In this document: piece after piece, positions 33,920 to 43,563 of the stretch
How the letters are laid out: every line of letters starts with the position of its first letter
How positions within the stretch are numbered: the stretch's first letter is position 1
Assembly: GCA_024449915.1 (NCBI GenBank)
Contig: JAMZAV010001824.1
Coordinates: forward strand, 83,028 to 147,027
Reading direction: 5' to 3'
DNA: 64,000 bases
Source: Sweltsa coloradensis
Taxonomy: Eukaryota > Arthropoda > Insecta > Plecoptera > Chloroperlidae
Made by a program: the position numbers and the translations under genes
Notes under the pieces: generated by a model
Told to the model about the DNA's origin: nothing
Databases searched by the model: none
Seen by the model: only the letters and a program-made list of their open reading frames with translations

Positions 33920-33986
33920 TCTAACTAGCTGATGTTTGCGAGGTGGACTTTTGCTCTTGAATCGACGTTTACGAGTAGAAGAGCCA
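33920..33986 (-). mobile_element. Family A head, left part of a copy split by the Academ-like element
   Basis: CTAGCTGATGTTTGCGAG to GTAGAAGAGCCA. The remainder is at 38,283-38,320 (CCATGCTCTGGGCC to CAGACG). CCA is duplicated. Confidence 0.75.
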
Positions 33987-34961
33987 TAGCTCGGCTCCTT
34001 AGATACCAAACAGGCTTAAGTTCGGGGTTTAGTGATAGAGGAGTTAATTTTGGATCATTTACTCAGAAAAACGTGCTTAGTAATTTGCCAGGTGCGATTT
34101 TTGCCCCCGTTCAGGGGTGACCATGGTGCAAAGTTAGGGGTTGACATTATTTTCAAATGGACTAGGGGTGAGCCTAATAGAAGTAAAAGTGTGGTATTTA
34201 AACATTTTGTTTAAGTATTTATTCAATTTAATTATTTAAATCTAAAAAATGTTTTATTTTTTACAGGGGTGTCCAGAATTGTTATTTCGAAAATTCGTTC
34301 AAAATGCTAGTACCTAAGTAGGCCTATAGCTTGTGATGATTCATCTTTCGGGGATAAGTGATAGAAGCGTGAATTTTGGATCATTTACTCAGAAAAATGC
34401 AATGAGTCATTTGCCAGTGGGTCCGCATCGAAAAATGTTCCCGTTCAGGGGTGACCATGGTGCAAAGTTAGGGGTAGACATTATTTTCAAATAGACTAGG
34501 GGTGAGCCTTATAGAAGTAAAAAGGTGGTATTTAAACATTTTGTTTAAGTATTTATTCAATTTAATTATTTAAATCTAAAAAATGTATTATTTTTTACAG
34601 GGGTGTCCAGAATTGTTACATTTGCTCTTATTTCTAAAATACGTTCAAAATGCTAGGAAGCATAGCTTGTGATGACTCATTTGAAAGAAATTTAAACACT
34701 GAACACGAATTTTATACATAATCAAAAGTCAAGGTCACCGGGGTCAATCAGGGTCACGACCTTTGAAATTTATTTATTATTTTGTTGTCCAATCACCATG
34801 AACAGACCATATAAAAGTGTTTATGTTGATACTTTTACCTTAATCGTTCGTCCAGGATAATATATGTACATAAAAAGATCAATTCTATATTCAGGGTTGT
34901 ACAAAATTACTTTCTGGGTCGTGAGTTTTCCAATATACTGTTAATTGCGCCACCATAGGTT
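33987..34961 (+). repeat. Left inverted arm of the Academ-like element
   Basis: Two subterminal units starting near 34,027 and 34,352, each with AATTTTGGATCATTTACTC, then CCCGTTCAGGGGTGACCATG and ACAGGGGTGTCCAGAATTG. The innermost segment ends at GCGCCACCATAGG. Confidence 0.75.
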
Positions 34962-35151
34962 CATATATAATATATAATAGTTGTTTATTGGTAATGGGAG
35001 GTATTGCACCGTGCAACCATGAAGAGGCTGATACGAGAATTATTGCATGTGTGCGAAGCTTTTAACCTGGGAAGGGAAGAAGTACTAGTTCGAACAGTTG
35101 ATTCAGATGTGGTTGTCCTCTGTGTTGTTGTTGCTGGTGTCTTCAGTGGGT

Positions 35152-35532
35152 TTTGGTTTATTTGGATTAAGGACGCGTCAACCGTTAGGTCATAATGCAC
35201 CACTCTAGCCTAAGGAGGGGGGGGGGAGAGGAGGAGAAGCCCATGCTGGTCAGAACCAGCCACGGGTAAGGGGAGGAAGGGGGGTTTCTCACGTCGCGGT
35301 CGTCATTGTCTTTGTCATCGTTCGTTGTGTCATTGTCATCGTCGTCGGGGGGTCGTCAAGGGAAGGGGGCATGGTCCCCGACGACGATTGCCAGAGCTCG
35401 CCTCTAGGTTCGGGGAGTAATATACTCTCCGCTTACTAGCTGATGTTTGCGAGGTGGACTTTTTCTCTTGAATCGCCTTTTACGATAAGCAGAGCCATGC
35501 TCTGGGCCAATTCTACCCCGGGCCCAGACGTT
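35152..35532 (-). mobile_element. Family A SINE, reference copy with 6-bp target duplication
   Basis: GTGGGT occurs on both sides (35,146-35,151 and 35,533-35,538), so the copy is exactly 381 bp and moved by target-primed retrotransposition. Sense is the minus strand: head CGTCTGGGCCCGGGG, tRNA-Ser-like segment, body, tail GACCTAACGGTTGACGCG and TTAATCCAAATAAAC. Hairpins: GCTGGT/ACCAGC (35,245-35,260), a 13-bp perfect stem 35,338-35,350 with 35,376-35,388, GGGGAGTA paired with TACTCTCC (35,412-35,430) and CAGAGC/GCTCTG (35,490-35,504). No coding capacity beyond chance. It inserted into the nuclease gene, which gives a relative age. Confidence 0.8.
35464..35509 (-). promoter_or_regulatory. Putative pol III A and B boxes in the family A head
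   Basis: On the minus strand TGGCCCAGAGC fits the A box and GATTCAAGAG, 35 bp later, loosely fits the B box. Between them GGCTCTGCTAATC matches the anticodon arm of eukaryotic tRNA-Ser(GCU). Assignment is by eye. Confidence 0.4.
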
Positions 35533-36378
35533 GTGGGTAGAGTTTGGCGTAGGAAAATATACCCGAATCATAGCTACTCATGACATTGCCGATACTCTTG
35601 GAGTAGACAAATGTGCAGCTCTGCCTTTCTTCCATGCGTTCACTGGTTGCGATACCTGTTCGTCATTTGCTGGCAAAGGTAAAATGTCGTCTTGGAAAGT
35701 GTGGAACCTACTTCCAGAAATAACATCTACGTTCAAAAATCTATCAACGACAACAACGCAAAAACTGGATGAATATACTGTAAAACAACTAGAAAAGTAC
35801 GTAATCGTCTTGTATGATAGAACAAGTACCTCCACCACAGTAAATGAGTGCCGCAAAGAACTATTTACGCAAAAGCGAGTAGGTATGGAAGCATTGCCGC
35901 CAACAGAAGACGCACTAAGACTTCATGTTCTGCGAGCTACACAACAGGGAGGGCTCGTTTGGGGGGCGTCCAACATCCCCATGCAAACTACATGTGATCC
36001 CTCAGCCTGGGGCTGGATGACTTATTCTGCTGGATCGTGGAAACCTCTGTGGACGACATTGCCAGACGCCATGAACTCCTGCGACGAAGTCATCTCCTGC
36101 AAGTGCAGGAATGACTGCATCTTAGACTGTTGCAAGTGTCTGAAGAGTGGGCAGCCTTGCTGTGCATTGTGCAAGTGCAAAGGGGAGTGCAATTTGTAAA
36201 CTAAGGTATGCTACTGAGACTGACTTAGTTTAGTATCTACTGAAACCGTATGACTGTGTGTATTGTTACACCTCCCTTGACCAACGCCGTACTTTCAGTT
36301 AATATTATTAATTAATTTCTGCACGTAAGTGAAAAGCATTACCGTGACCAACTAATGATTAGCTTCAAAATGAGTGGT

Positions 36379-38282
36379 CCTATGGTGGCGCAATTAACAG
36401 TATATTGAAAAACTCACGACCCAGAAACTAATTTTGTACAACCCTGAATATAAAATTGATCTTTTTATGTACATATACTATCCTGGACGAACGATTAAAG
36501 TAAAAAGTATCAAGATAAACACTTTTATATGGTCTGTTCATTGTGATTGGACAACAAAATAATAAATAAATTTCGAAGGTCGTGACCCTGATTGACTCCG
36601 GTGACCTTGACTTTTGATTATGTATGAAATTCGTGTTCAGTGTTTAAATTCCTTTCAAATGAGTCATCACAAGCTATGCTTCCTAGCATTTTGAACGTAT
36701 TTTAGAAATAAGGGCAAATGTAACAATTTTGGACACCCCTGTTAAAAATAATACATTTTTTAGATTTAAATAATTAATTGAATTAATATTTAACCAAAAT
36801 GTTTAAATACCACCCTTTTACTTCTATTAGGCGGTGAGCCTAGTCTATTTGAAAATAATGTCTACCCCTAACTTTGCACCACGGTCACCCCTGAACGGAA
36901 AAAATTTTTAGATGCGGACCCACGGGCAAATGACTCATTGCATTTTTCTGAGTAAATGATCCAAAATTCACGCTTCTAACACTTATCCCCGAAAGATGAA
37001 TCATCACAAGCTATAGGCCTACTTAGGTACAGTCAGGGTCATATATAAATCAAGAGGTCTGAAAGATACCTCTTTCACCGACATCTCGTGGTCAACTCTT
37101 GGTGTCATTATTTATATCGCCCTGTGAACTGCATTGTCGACATAAATAAGAAACATGGCTGATAATGTCAAAGGAAAATTCTCTATTCACCAGAGAAACT
37201 ATCAAGCCTAGAAGAAATATAACATGGAAAGTAAAGAGAGCATTATATATCGATACCTTGGCCTAGGCATAGCATTAAGACTATTCCTTAGTTCTTATAT
37301 TTGCCTTAGTTTTAAGTTAATTTCGAATAATTCTATCTTAGCTGTCAAGTCTTATTTGCAAACCACCAAAGTTTGTTTTATGCTTTTGTTTTGAGAAAAT
37401 TGTATTTTTCTTCTGACTGCCTTCTAGATATTGACTATTTTGTTGACCAAGAGTCTTTCAAAGCCTCCTAAATAATATTAATAACATCAAATAGTCTAGG
37501 GAACTTCCATCGATCGATAATGTAGTTCACAGGGCAATATAAATAATGGCACCAAGAGTTGACCACGAGATGTCGGTGAAAGAGGTATCTTTCAGACCTC
37601 TTGATTTATATATGACCCTGACTGTACAAGCATTTTGAACGAATTTTCGAAATAACAATTCTGGACACCCCTGTTAAAAATAATACATTTTTTAGATTTA
37701 AATAATAAAATTGAATAAATACTTAAACAAAATGTTTAAATACCACCTTTTTACTTCTATAAGGCTCACCCCTAGTCTATTTGAAAATAATGTCAACCCC
37801 TAACTTTGCACCGTGGTCACCCCTGAACGGGAACATTTTTCGATGCGGACTCACTGGCAAATGACTCATTGCATTTTTCTAAATAAATGATTCAAAATTC
37901 ACGCTTCTATCACTTATCCCCGAAAGATGAATCATCACAAGCTATAGGCCTACTTAGGTACTAGCATTTTGAACGAATTTTCGAAATAACAATTTTGGAC
38001 ACCTCTGTTAAAAATAAAACTATTTTTAGATTTAAATAATTGAATTGAATAAATACTTAAACAAAATGTTTAAATACCACACTTTTACTTCTATTAGGCT
38101 CACCCCTAGTCCATTTGAAAATAATGTCAACCCCTAACTTTGCACCATGGTCACCCCTAAACGGGGGCAAAAATCGATTAAGACCACCTGGCAAATTACT
38201 CAGCACGTTTTTCTGAGTAAATGATCCAAAATTCACGCCTCTATCACTAAACCCCGAATGGTTTGTCTAAGCAACCAGGCTA
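36379..38282 (-). repeat. Right inverted arm of the Academ-like element
   Basis: Reverse complement of the left arm but with three subterminal units (near 36,956, 37,885 and 38,219) instead of two, and with the MITE at 37,030-37,624 inserted in one. Confidence 0.75.
37030..37624. mobile_element. 595-bp mariner-type MITE
   Basis: TIRs of ~100 bp starting CAGTCAGGGTCATATATAA. TA flanks at 37,028-37,029 and 37,625-37,626; the empty site TTAGGTACTAGCATTTTG is seen in the neighbouring subterminal unit at 37,960. TA duplication and CAGT ends point to Tc1/mariner. No ORF. Confidence 0.8.
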
Positions 38283-38370
38283 CCATGCTCTGGGCCAATT
38301 CTACCCCGGGCCCAGACGAGGGTATTTTTAAAAGAAAAGAAAAATAATTATATAGATGATAGAAATATTT

Positions 38371-38739
38371 GTTTATTTGGATTAAGGACGCGTCAACCGT
38401 TAGGTCATAATGCACCACTCTACCCTAAGGGGGGGGGGGGAGGAGGGGCCCATGCTGGTCAGAACCAGCCACGGGTAAGGGGAGGAAGGGGGGTTTCTCA
38501 CGTCGCGGTCGTCATCGTCTTTGTCATCGTTCGTTGTGTCATTGTCATCGTCGCCGGGGGGTCGTCAAGGGAAGGGGGCAAGGTCCCCAGCGACGATTGC
38601 CAGAGCTCGCCTCTAGTTTCGGGGAGTAAGATATTCTGCTCTTTCTAGCTGATGTTTGCGAGGTGGACTTTTTCTCTTGAATAGCCTTTTACGATTAGCA
38701 GTGCCATGCTCTGGGCCAATTCTACCCCGGCCCAGACGG
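38371..38739 (-). mobile_element. Family A copy, complete
   Basis: The central stem is ATCGTCGC (38,547-) with GCGACGAT (-38,597): the T-A pair of other copies is C-G here. The GGGGAGTA hairpin is broken (GATATTCTGC). Confidence 0.8.
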
Positions 38740-38751
38740 GGAAACGGATAT

Positions 38752-39080
38752 AGACGACGACTTGAGATACTAGGGCGCTTCTACCGGATAGGTTATATTG
38801 CGCCGCCTGTGATATTATAAGGTAATGGATAAGTTTATGGTGTGTTTGATAAATGTATTTTTGCTTTCTTGGTTGAAGAAAAAAGAACAGAATGTGATGG
38901 TAATGATAGTAATAGTAAAATTAAAATTATTTATTTGAATTGAAATAAATAAATAATTAAAGAAGTATGTACAATGTAAATTAAAAGCAACTACTTTATT
39001 GATAACCCTGAGATTACAGTCGCTTCAACCATGAGGTCATACAGAGCAGCAGTGATATTGTAAGGTAAAATAGTGAATTT
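38752..39080 (-). mobile_element. Family B copy plus a second B tail fragment
   Basis: GACGACGACTTGAGATAC start; a further GTCGCTTCAACCATGAGG at ~39,012. Follows the A head at a 12-bp spacing. Confidence 0.7.
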
Positions 39081-39130
39081 GTTGTGAGTTCGTTATTATC
39101 TTAATATTATTTGAAATTTTTAACTTTTTG

Positions 39131-39499
39131 GTTTATTTGGATAAAGGACGCGTCAACTGTAAGGTCATAATGCACCACTCTAGCCTAAGGGATATGGGGA
39201 GGAGGGCCCGATGCTGTTCAGAACCAGCCACGGGTAAGGGGAGGAAGGGAGGTTTCTCACGTCGCGGTCGTCATCGTCTTTGTCATCGTTCGTTGTGTCA
39301 TTGTCATCGTCGCCGGGGGGTCGTCAAGGTAAGAGGGCAAGGTCCCCGAAGACGATTGCCAGAGCTCGCCTCTAGTGTCGGGGAGTTATATACTCCCCGC
39401 TAACTAACTGATGTTTGCGAGGTGGACTTTTTCTCTTGAATCGCCTTTTACGATTAGCAGAGCCATGCTCTGGGCCAATTCTACCCCGGGTCCAGACGG
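39131..39499 (-). mobile_element. Family A copy, complete
   Basis: Central stem imperfect (GTCGCC against GAAGACGAT). Head intact, TCTGGGCCAATTC to GGTCCAGACGG. Confidence 0.8.
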
Positions 39500-39559
39500 G
39501 GAAATATATTATAAATAATAAATAATATTATATAATAGAAAAAAATTATTATCATTCCC

Positions 39560-40060
39560 TTAGATCACTAATTTTGCAAGATCAAGTTCAAAGTTTGCAT
39601 ATACCAGTCCTACTTTGTTCCAATACTGACATATGCAGCAGAGACTTGGAATATGACAACAGTGGATGAGAGCTTTGTGCAGACTGTAGATATGAAGTTT
39701 TTGAGAAGCATTGTTGAAAAGACTAGATGGGACTGAATAAGGAATGAGGATATCCGAGATCAAGAAGCGTTAGAAATTTAATCGAGCGAATTGGAGAGAG
39801 AAGATTTAAGTAGTTCGGTCATATCAAAAGGATGGAAAGATCGAGATTACCAAGAAGGATGATGGAATTGGAAATTCCAGGTAGGAGACCAAGGGGCAGA
39901 CCACGACAACAATGGCAGAATAGTGTGAGAAAAGATGTAGAACAGCGAGGTGGAGACTGGAATGTGGTGGAAGAAGAGGAGTGGTGGCAGGACAGAAGAA
40001 GATGGAGAGGCCTGTCTTCAATGCCGAACCAACGCAGAGTTGGTCGTGGCAAGAGATAAT
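39560..40060 (+). pseudogene. RTE-type LINE ORF2 C-terminal fragment
   Basis: Plus-strand frames give PILTYAAETWNMTTVDES, then MKFLRSIVEKTRWD, NEDIRDQEALEI, and FGHIKRMERSRLPRRMMELE followed by GRRPRGRPRQQWQNSVRKD. This is the well-known C-terminal region downstream of the RT in RTE-like LINEs. Two stops and a frameshift. It is the only RTE piece in plus orientation and sits between array modules. Confidence 0.85.
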
Positions 40061-40073
40061 GATGATTGGAAAT

Positions 40074-40160
40074 GAACGACGCCGAGAGAAACTAGGGTGC
40101 TCCAACCGGGTAGGTTATACTGCGCCGAGTGTGGTATTGTAAGTTAATTAAATGATTTTT
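40074..40160 (-). mobile_element. Family B fragment
   Basis: ACGACGCCGAGAGAAACTAG, then GCTCCAACCGGGTAGG; ends AAGTTAATTAAATG. Confidence 0.65.
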
Positions 40161-40515
40161 TATTTTGTCAACCATTAGGTCTTAATGCACCACTCTAGCC
40201 TAGGTGGGGTCTAACCTAGGAGGGGTCCATACTGGTCAGAACCAGCCACGGGTAAGGGGAGGAAAGGGGGTTCTCACGTCGCGGTCGTCATTGTCTTCGC
40301 CATCGTTCGTGGTGTCATTGTCGTCATCGTCCTCGAGGGGTCGTCAAGGGAAGGGGGCAAGGTCCCCGACGACGATTGCCAGAGCTCGCCTCTATTTTCG
40401 GGGAGTAAAATACTACCCATCATACTAGCTGATGTTTGCGAGGTGGACTTTTTCTCTTAAATCGCCTTTTACGATTAGCAGAGCCATGCTCTGGGCCAAT
40501 TCTACCCCGGGCCCA
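40161..40515 (-). mobile_element. Family A copy
   Basis: Starts TATTTTGTCAACCATTAGG and ends GGGCCCACGAG; CTAGCCTAGG is locally duplicated (40,195-40,220). Confidence 0.8.
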
Positions 40516-40734
40516 CGAGCTCTGTATATTCCCTGATTTGAATACAAAGTTATATATTTTAATATCCTTCCGTTAAAATGCCACAGCTCTTATGAACACC
40601 CAAGCCTGAAGTGAAGCTCCTAACAGAAACAAAAGCAACACTGGCATCGGCTTGTTGGACTCACCGCCTTCGTTCACAACGTAAACAAAACAATTCTAGA
40701 AAGTCACGGTCATGTGGATAGTTTAAAGTGTTGC
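40516..40734 (+). repeat. Module D copy
   Basis: Direct copy of 43,975-44,165: AGCTCTTATGAACACCCAAG, GAAGTGAAGCTCCTAACAG, GGCATCGGCTTGTTGGACTC. Confidence 0.75.
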
Positions 40735-40985
40735 AAGAATCTTGTTAAATCGGAAAAATCGAAAAAGTACGATATTCATGAGAAATATTTCTACGATCGA
40801 ACCCAAAAACCTGGGAGATCTTAGTTTAGAGATTTTAAAAGTCCCCTTTAAATTTTCATCAAGATCGAATATGCCGTTTGCCTGGTAGAGAGCGAACAAA
40901 CAGAAAAAAGAAAAAAAAACAAGCCAAATTTTTTGAGGGGTGAGTGAAACTGAAGTCTTCGCTTCGCTCATCCAAAAAGGAATAT
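40735..40985 (+). repeat. Module C copy
   Basis: Shares with 45,005-45,275 the blocks AAGTACGATAT, GAGAAATATTTC, CCCTTTAAATTTTCATCAAG, AGAGAGCGAACAAACAGA and GTCTTCGCTTCGCTCATCCA. Confidence 0.75.
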
Positions 40986-41039
40986 GGTCCCAGATGTGCC
41001 ATGAGGGTATACGCTAGTATATAGGGTTCTTTACAGTAA

Positions 41040-41278
41040 AAATATATTCTCATGCAGTATACCTTAACTAATATCAGGATTAACGCTGTATAGGGCTACA
41101 CTTACACCTACACCTACACGTGCATGTACGCTAACTACAAAATTAATGAACAAATCCAATGTCGTCAAAAAACATAACAAAATTTTGCAATGTCAACATT
41201 TATCACCAGTCATTGCTAACACATGTTATAAAAACGTGCTTTAAACTCATCGTCCGTTGATGGCAGTGGACTTGCTAT
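41040..41278 (+). repeat. Module E copy
   Basis: Left of a family A start. Same block order as 48,955-49,195 and 55,370-55,605: ACTTACACCTACACC, GTGCATGTACGCT, ATGAACAAATCCAATGTC, ACGTGCTTTAAACTCATC. Confidence 0.7.
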
Positions 41279-41281
41279 TTT

Positions 41282-41647
41282 GGTTTATTTGAATTAAGAA
41301 CGAGTGAACCGTAAGGTCATAATGCACCACTCTTACCTTGGGGAGGGGGGAGAGGAGCCCATACTGGTCAGAACCTGCCACGGGTAAGGGGAGGAAAGGG
41401 GGTTCTCAGGTCGCTGTCGTCATTGTCTTCGTCATCGTTCGTTGTCATCGTCATCGTCGTCGAAGGGTCGTCAAGGGAAAGGCGCAAGGTCCCCGACGAC
41501 GATTGCCAGAGTTCGCCTCTATTTTTTGGGAGTACAATACTACCCTTCATACTGGCTGATGTTTGCGAGGTGGACTTTTTCTCTTGAATCGCCATTTACG
41601 ATTATCAAAGCCATGCTCTAGGCCAATTCTACCCCGGGCCCAGACGG
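41282..41647 (-). mobile_element. Family A copy, complete
   Basis: GTTTATTTGAATTAAGAACG to GGGCCCAGACGGG; the 5' arm CATCGTCGTCGAAGGG only partly pairs with CCCCGACGACGATTGC. Confidence 0.8.
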
Positions 41648-41679
41648 GGGACAGTGGACTCGCATGACGACATTTGAAG

Positions 41680-42027
41680 CTATTGCATGACGACCTGAGA
41701 ACCTAGGGCGCTTCAACCGGTGATGTCATATTTCATTGTCTGTTATAATTGTTACATGAACATGTATGTGAGGATGCCAGTCATTTTTTGCCAGTGAGAT
41801 CAGAATGTTGACTTTTCAATTTTTTTTACAAAGTTTCTGGGCGATATATGACGAAATACTAATGTAGTACCCGCAATATTTATTATTTAAATTAATTAGT
41901 TTATGGTCTGTTTTATGATAATATAGTTTTCCTAGAATATAATATAAAATAATAAAGATAAAAGTATCACAGCATAAGAAATATTATTAATTTGAATTAA
42001 AAAATCAAATGTGTTTGATTTGATTTT
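41680..42027 (-). mobile_element. Family B variant
   Basis: GACGACCTGAGAACCTAGGG, diverged UTR with GATAAAAGTATCACAGC and a TGTTTGATTTGATTTTC end. Confidence 0.6.
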
Positions 42028-42270
42028 CATTTGAATTAAGGACGCGTCAACCGTTAGGTCACAATGCACAACTCTAACCTAAAAGATATGGGGAAGACCA
42101 GCCACTAGTGAGGGGAAGAAAGGGGGGTTTTCACGTCGCGGTCTTTATTGTCTTTGTCATTGTTCGTAGTGTCATTGTCGTCGTCGTTGAGGGGTCGTCA
42201 AGGGAAGGGGTTAAGGTCCTTGACGACGACTGCCAGAGCTTGTTTCTAGATTCGGGGAGTAATATACTAT
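42028..42270 (-). mobile_element. Family A copy, left part, split by a MITE
   Basis: Tail to GGGGAGTAATATACTAT. The central stem is GTCGTCGTTGAGG (42,180-42,192) with CCTTGACGACGAC (42,218-42,230), 13 pairs including two G-T wobbles. Confidence 0.8.
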
Positions 42271-43459
42271 CCCAGCAAACACGAATTGATGGGCCCTAAA
42301 TGGCCCGCAAGCGGCTGGCCAGAACTGAACTGGCCAGCCGCTTGCGGGCTGGCAACTTTGGCCAGTAACGGCTCGCTCTGATTTTGTCCCACCGGCCATC
42401 AGCCGGCCGTCACTTGTGGCTCACTTCCGGCCCTTAACCGGCAAATGGCCAAAGATGCCGGCCCGCAAGCGGCTGGCCAGAACTGAACTGGCCAGCCGCT
42501 TGCGGGCCACTTATGGCCCATCAATTCGTGTTTGCTGGGAAATCATTGGGACCAGCGCGATCTGGTATCTAAATATGTAAACAAAAAATTAAAATAATAA
42601 GTATAATTGTTATTATATCGGTGTCACATAGGTATTTCGTCTTAATTTCTGACACCAGTCGAATATCTGTAGGTTGATACACAACATCTATAAATTGCAA
42701 GTAATTATAAAGTTTCAAGTTTGGTGTCTCGAACTCGGTCCAGCAGGGCGACTCTCCATCTGTAAGCCTAGCCTCTAACCGTTGCAACACGGAAGAAGCT
42801 TGATGTGTTGAGGGAATAATCACCTATACATACAAAAGCAAATTGACTTTCACTGGATGGGTTTTCTAGTGATGAGCCAACACATTAACACTGCTGGCCA
42901 ACCGGCAGCCGGCAAAGTGATGGCTAGCCATCTTCACGCCTGTGGCGGCAAAACAACAGCGACACGGCAGCGGCCAACCATCACTGGGCAGGTTACTAGT
43001 ATGTTGTGGCCAGCCGTGCGTAGGGTTACAAGTGTTGGTCCATGACTTATCCGCTGCTGGCCAACCGGCAGCCGGCAAAGTGATGGCCAGCCATCTTCAC
43101 GCCTGTGGCGGCAAAACAACAGCGACACGGCAGCGGCCAACCATCACTGGGCAGGTTACTAATATGTTGTGGCCAGCCGTGCGTAGGGTTACAAGTGATG
43201 GTCGAACACTTTCCTCTGCTGGCCAACCGACAGGCGGGAAAGCGGTGGCCAGCCATCTACACGCCTGTGGCGGCAAAACGACATAAACACGACAGCGGCC
43301 AACCAACACCGGGCTGGGGTTATTTTTGTTCTGGCCAGCCTTCAGACGGTATGCCAATGACAGCCTGACATCAACTCACTGCTGGCCAGCCAGTGGCCAC
43401 AGTGGCCAGAAGTGCCAGCACGCAGCCATCACTCTACCGTAACTTATGTGTTTGCTGGG
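42271..43459. mobile_element. CCCAGCAAAC-ended MITE/satellite element
   Basis: AT is duplicated at 42,269-42,270 and 43,460-43,461, and joining the flanks restores the family A copy. Left end CCCAGCAAACACGAATTG; right end ATGTGTTTGCTGGG. Inside, a complete 269-bp palindromic MITE (42,271-42,539) has perfect TIRs of ~26 bp ending GTGTTTGCTGGG. It holds two identical hairpins with arms GCCCGCAAGCGGCTGGCCAG (42,303-42,349 and 42,461-42,507). The right part is a tandem array. A 2-bp AT duplication is reported for ISL2EU-type elements; that assignment is tentative. No transposase. Confidence 0.75.
42893..43420 (+). repeat. 163-bp tandem repeat, ~3.2 units
   Basis: GCTGGCCAACCG-type starts at 42,893, 43,056, 43,218 and 43,381 (spacing 162-163). 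Each full unit has CACGCCTGTGGCGGCAAAAC and GCGGCCAACCA. Units 1 and 2 are nearly identical; unit 3 is diverged. Confidence 0.85.
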
Positions 43460-43563
43460 ATCCTTCTTACTAGCTGATGTTTGCGAGGTGAACTTTTTCT
43501 CTTGAATCGTCTTGAACGATTATCAGAGCCATGCTCTGGGCCCATTCTACCCCGGTCCAGACG
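43460..43563 (-). mobile_element. Family A copy, right part of the split copy
   Basis: ATCCTTCTTACTAGCTGATG to CCCCGGTCCAGACGG. Confidence 0.8.

Larger units (their letters stand above)
35004..36199 (+). pseudogene. FEN/XPG-like nuclease with CXC-type C-terminus, disrupted
   Basis: Upstream part (about 34,990-35,145) reads CNHEEADTRII, then after a frameshift EVLVRTVDSDVVVLCVVVAG. Downstream part (35,531-36,199, 222 aa) reads WVEFGVGKYTRIIATHDIA, then ALPFFHAFTGCDTCSSFAGK. The acidic triplet HEEAD / VDSDVVVL / TGCDT is what one expects of a FEN1/XPG-PIN nuclease fold; similar proteins are common in invertebrate genomes as repetitive genes. Residues ~95-175 hold YDRTSTSTTVNECRKELF and an ALPPTEDALRLHVLRA helix, then WKPLWTTLPDA. 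The C-terminus CKCRNDCILDCCKCLKSG followed by CALCKCKGEC is a tesmin/CXC-like Cys cluster. A family A SINE interrupts it at 35,152-35,532. It lies between the inverted arms, so it belongs to the transposon. No splice sites assessed. Confidence 0.7.
33987..38282. mobile_element. Academ-like long-TIR transposon
   Basis: Ends TAGCTCGGCTCCTTAGA (left) and TAGCCTGGTTGCTTAGA (right, reversed) match at 13 of 17 positions, flanked by CCA on both sides. Joining the flanks restores GAGCCATGCTC of the host family A copy. Arms of ~1 kb are inverted copies with repeated subterminal units. Between them lies a broken gene for a FEN/XPG-like nuclease with a cysteine-rich C-terminus. From memory, Academ transposons have 3-4-bp duplications, XPG-type nuclease and a Cys-rich finger, so this family fits best. 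Later insertions: a family A copy and a 595-bp MITE. Without them the element is ~3.3 kb. No separate transposase domain is seen, so it may be internally deleted. Confidence 0.65.

Noticed and set aside
35578..35856. Minus-strand ORF of 92 aa
   Set aside because: Shadow of the plus-strand nuclease/CXC gene.
39819..40105. Minus-strand ORFs opposite the RTE fragment
   Set aside because: The plus strand has the recognisable RTE C-terminal motifs; these are shadows.
42893..43420. CRISPR-like array
   Set aside because: Units of 163 bp repeat over their whole length without unique spacers; it is satellite DNA in a eukaryotic MITE.
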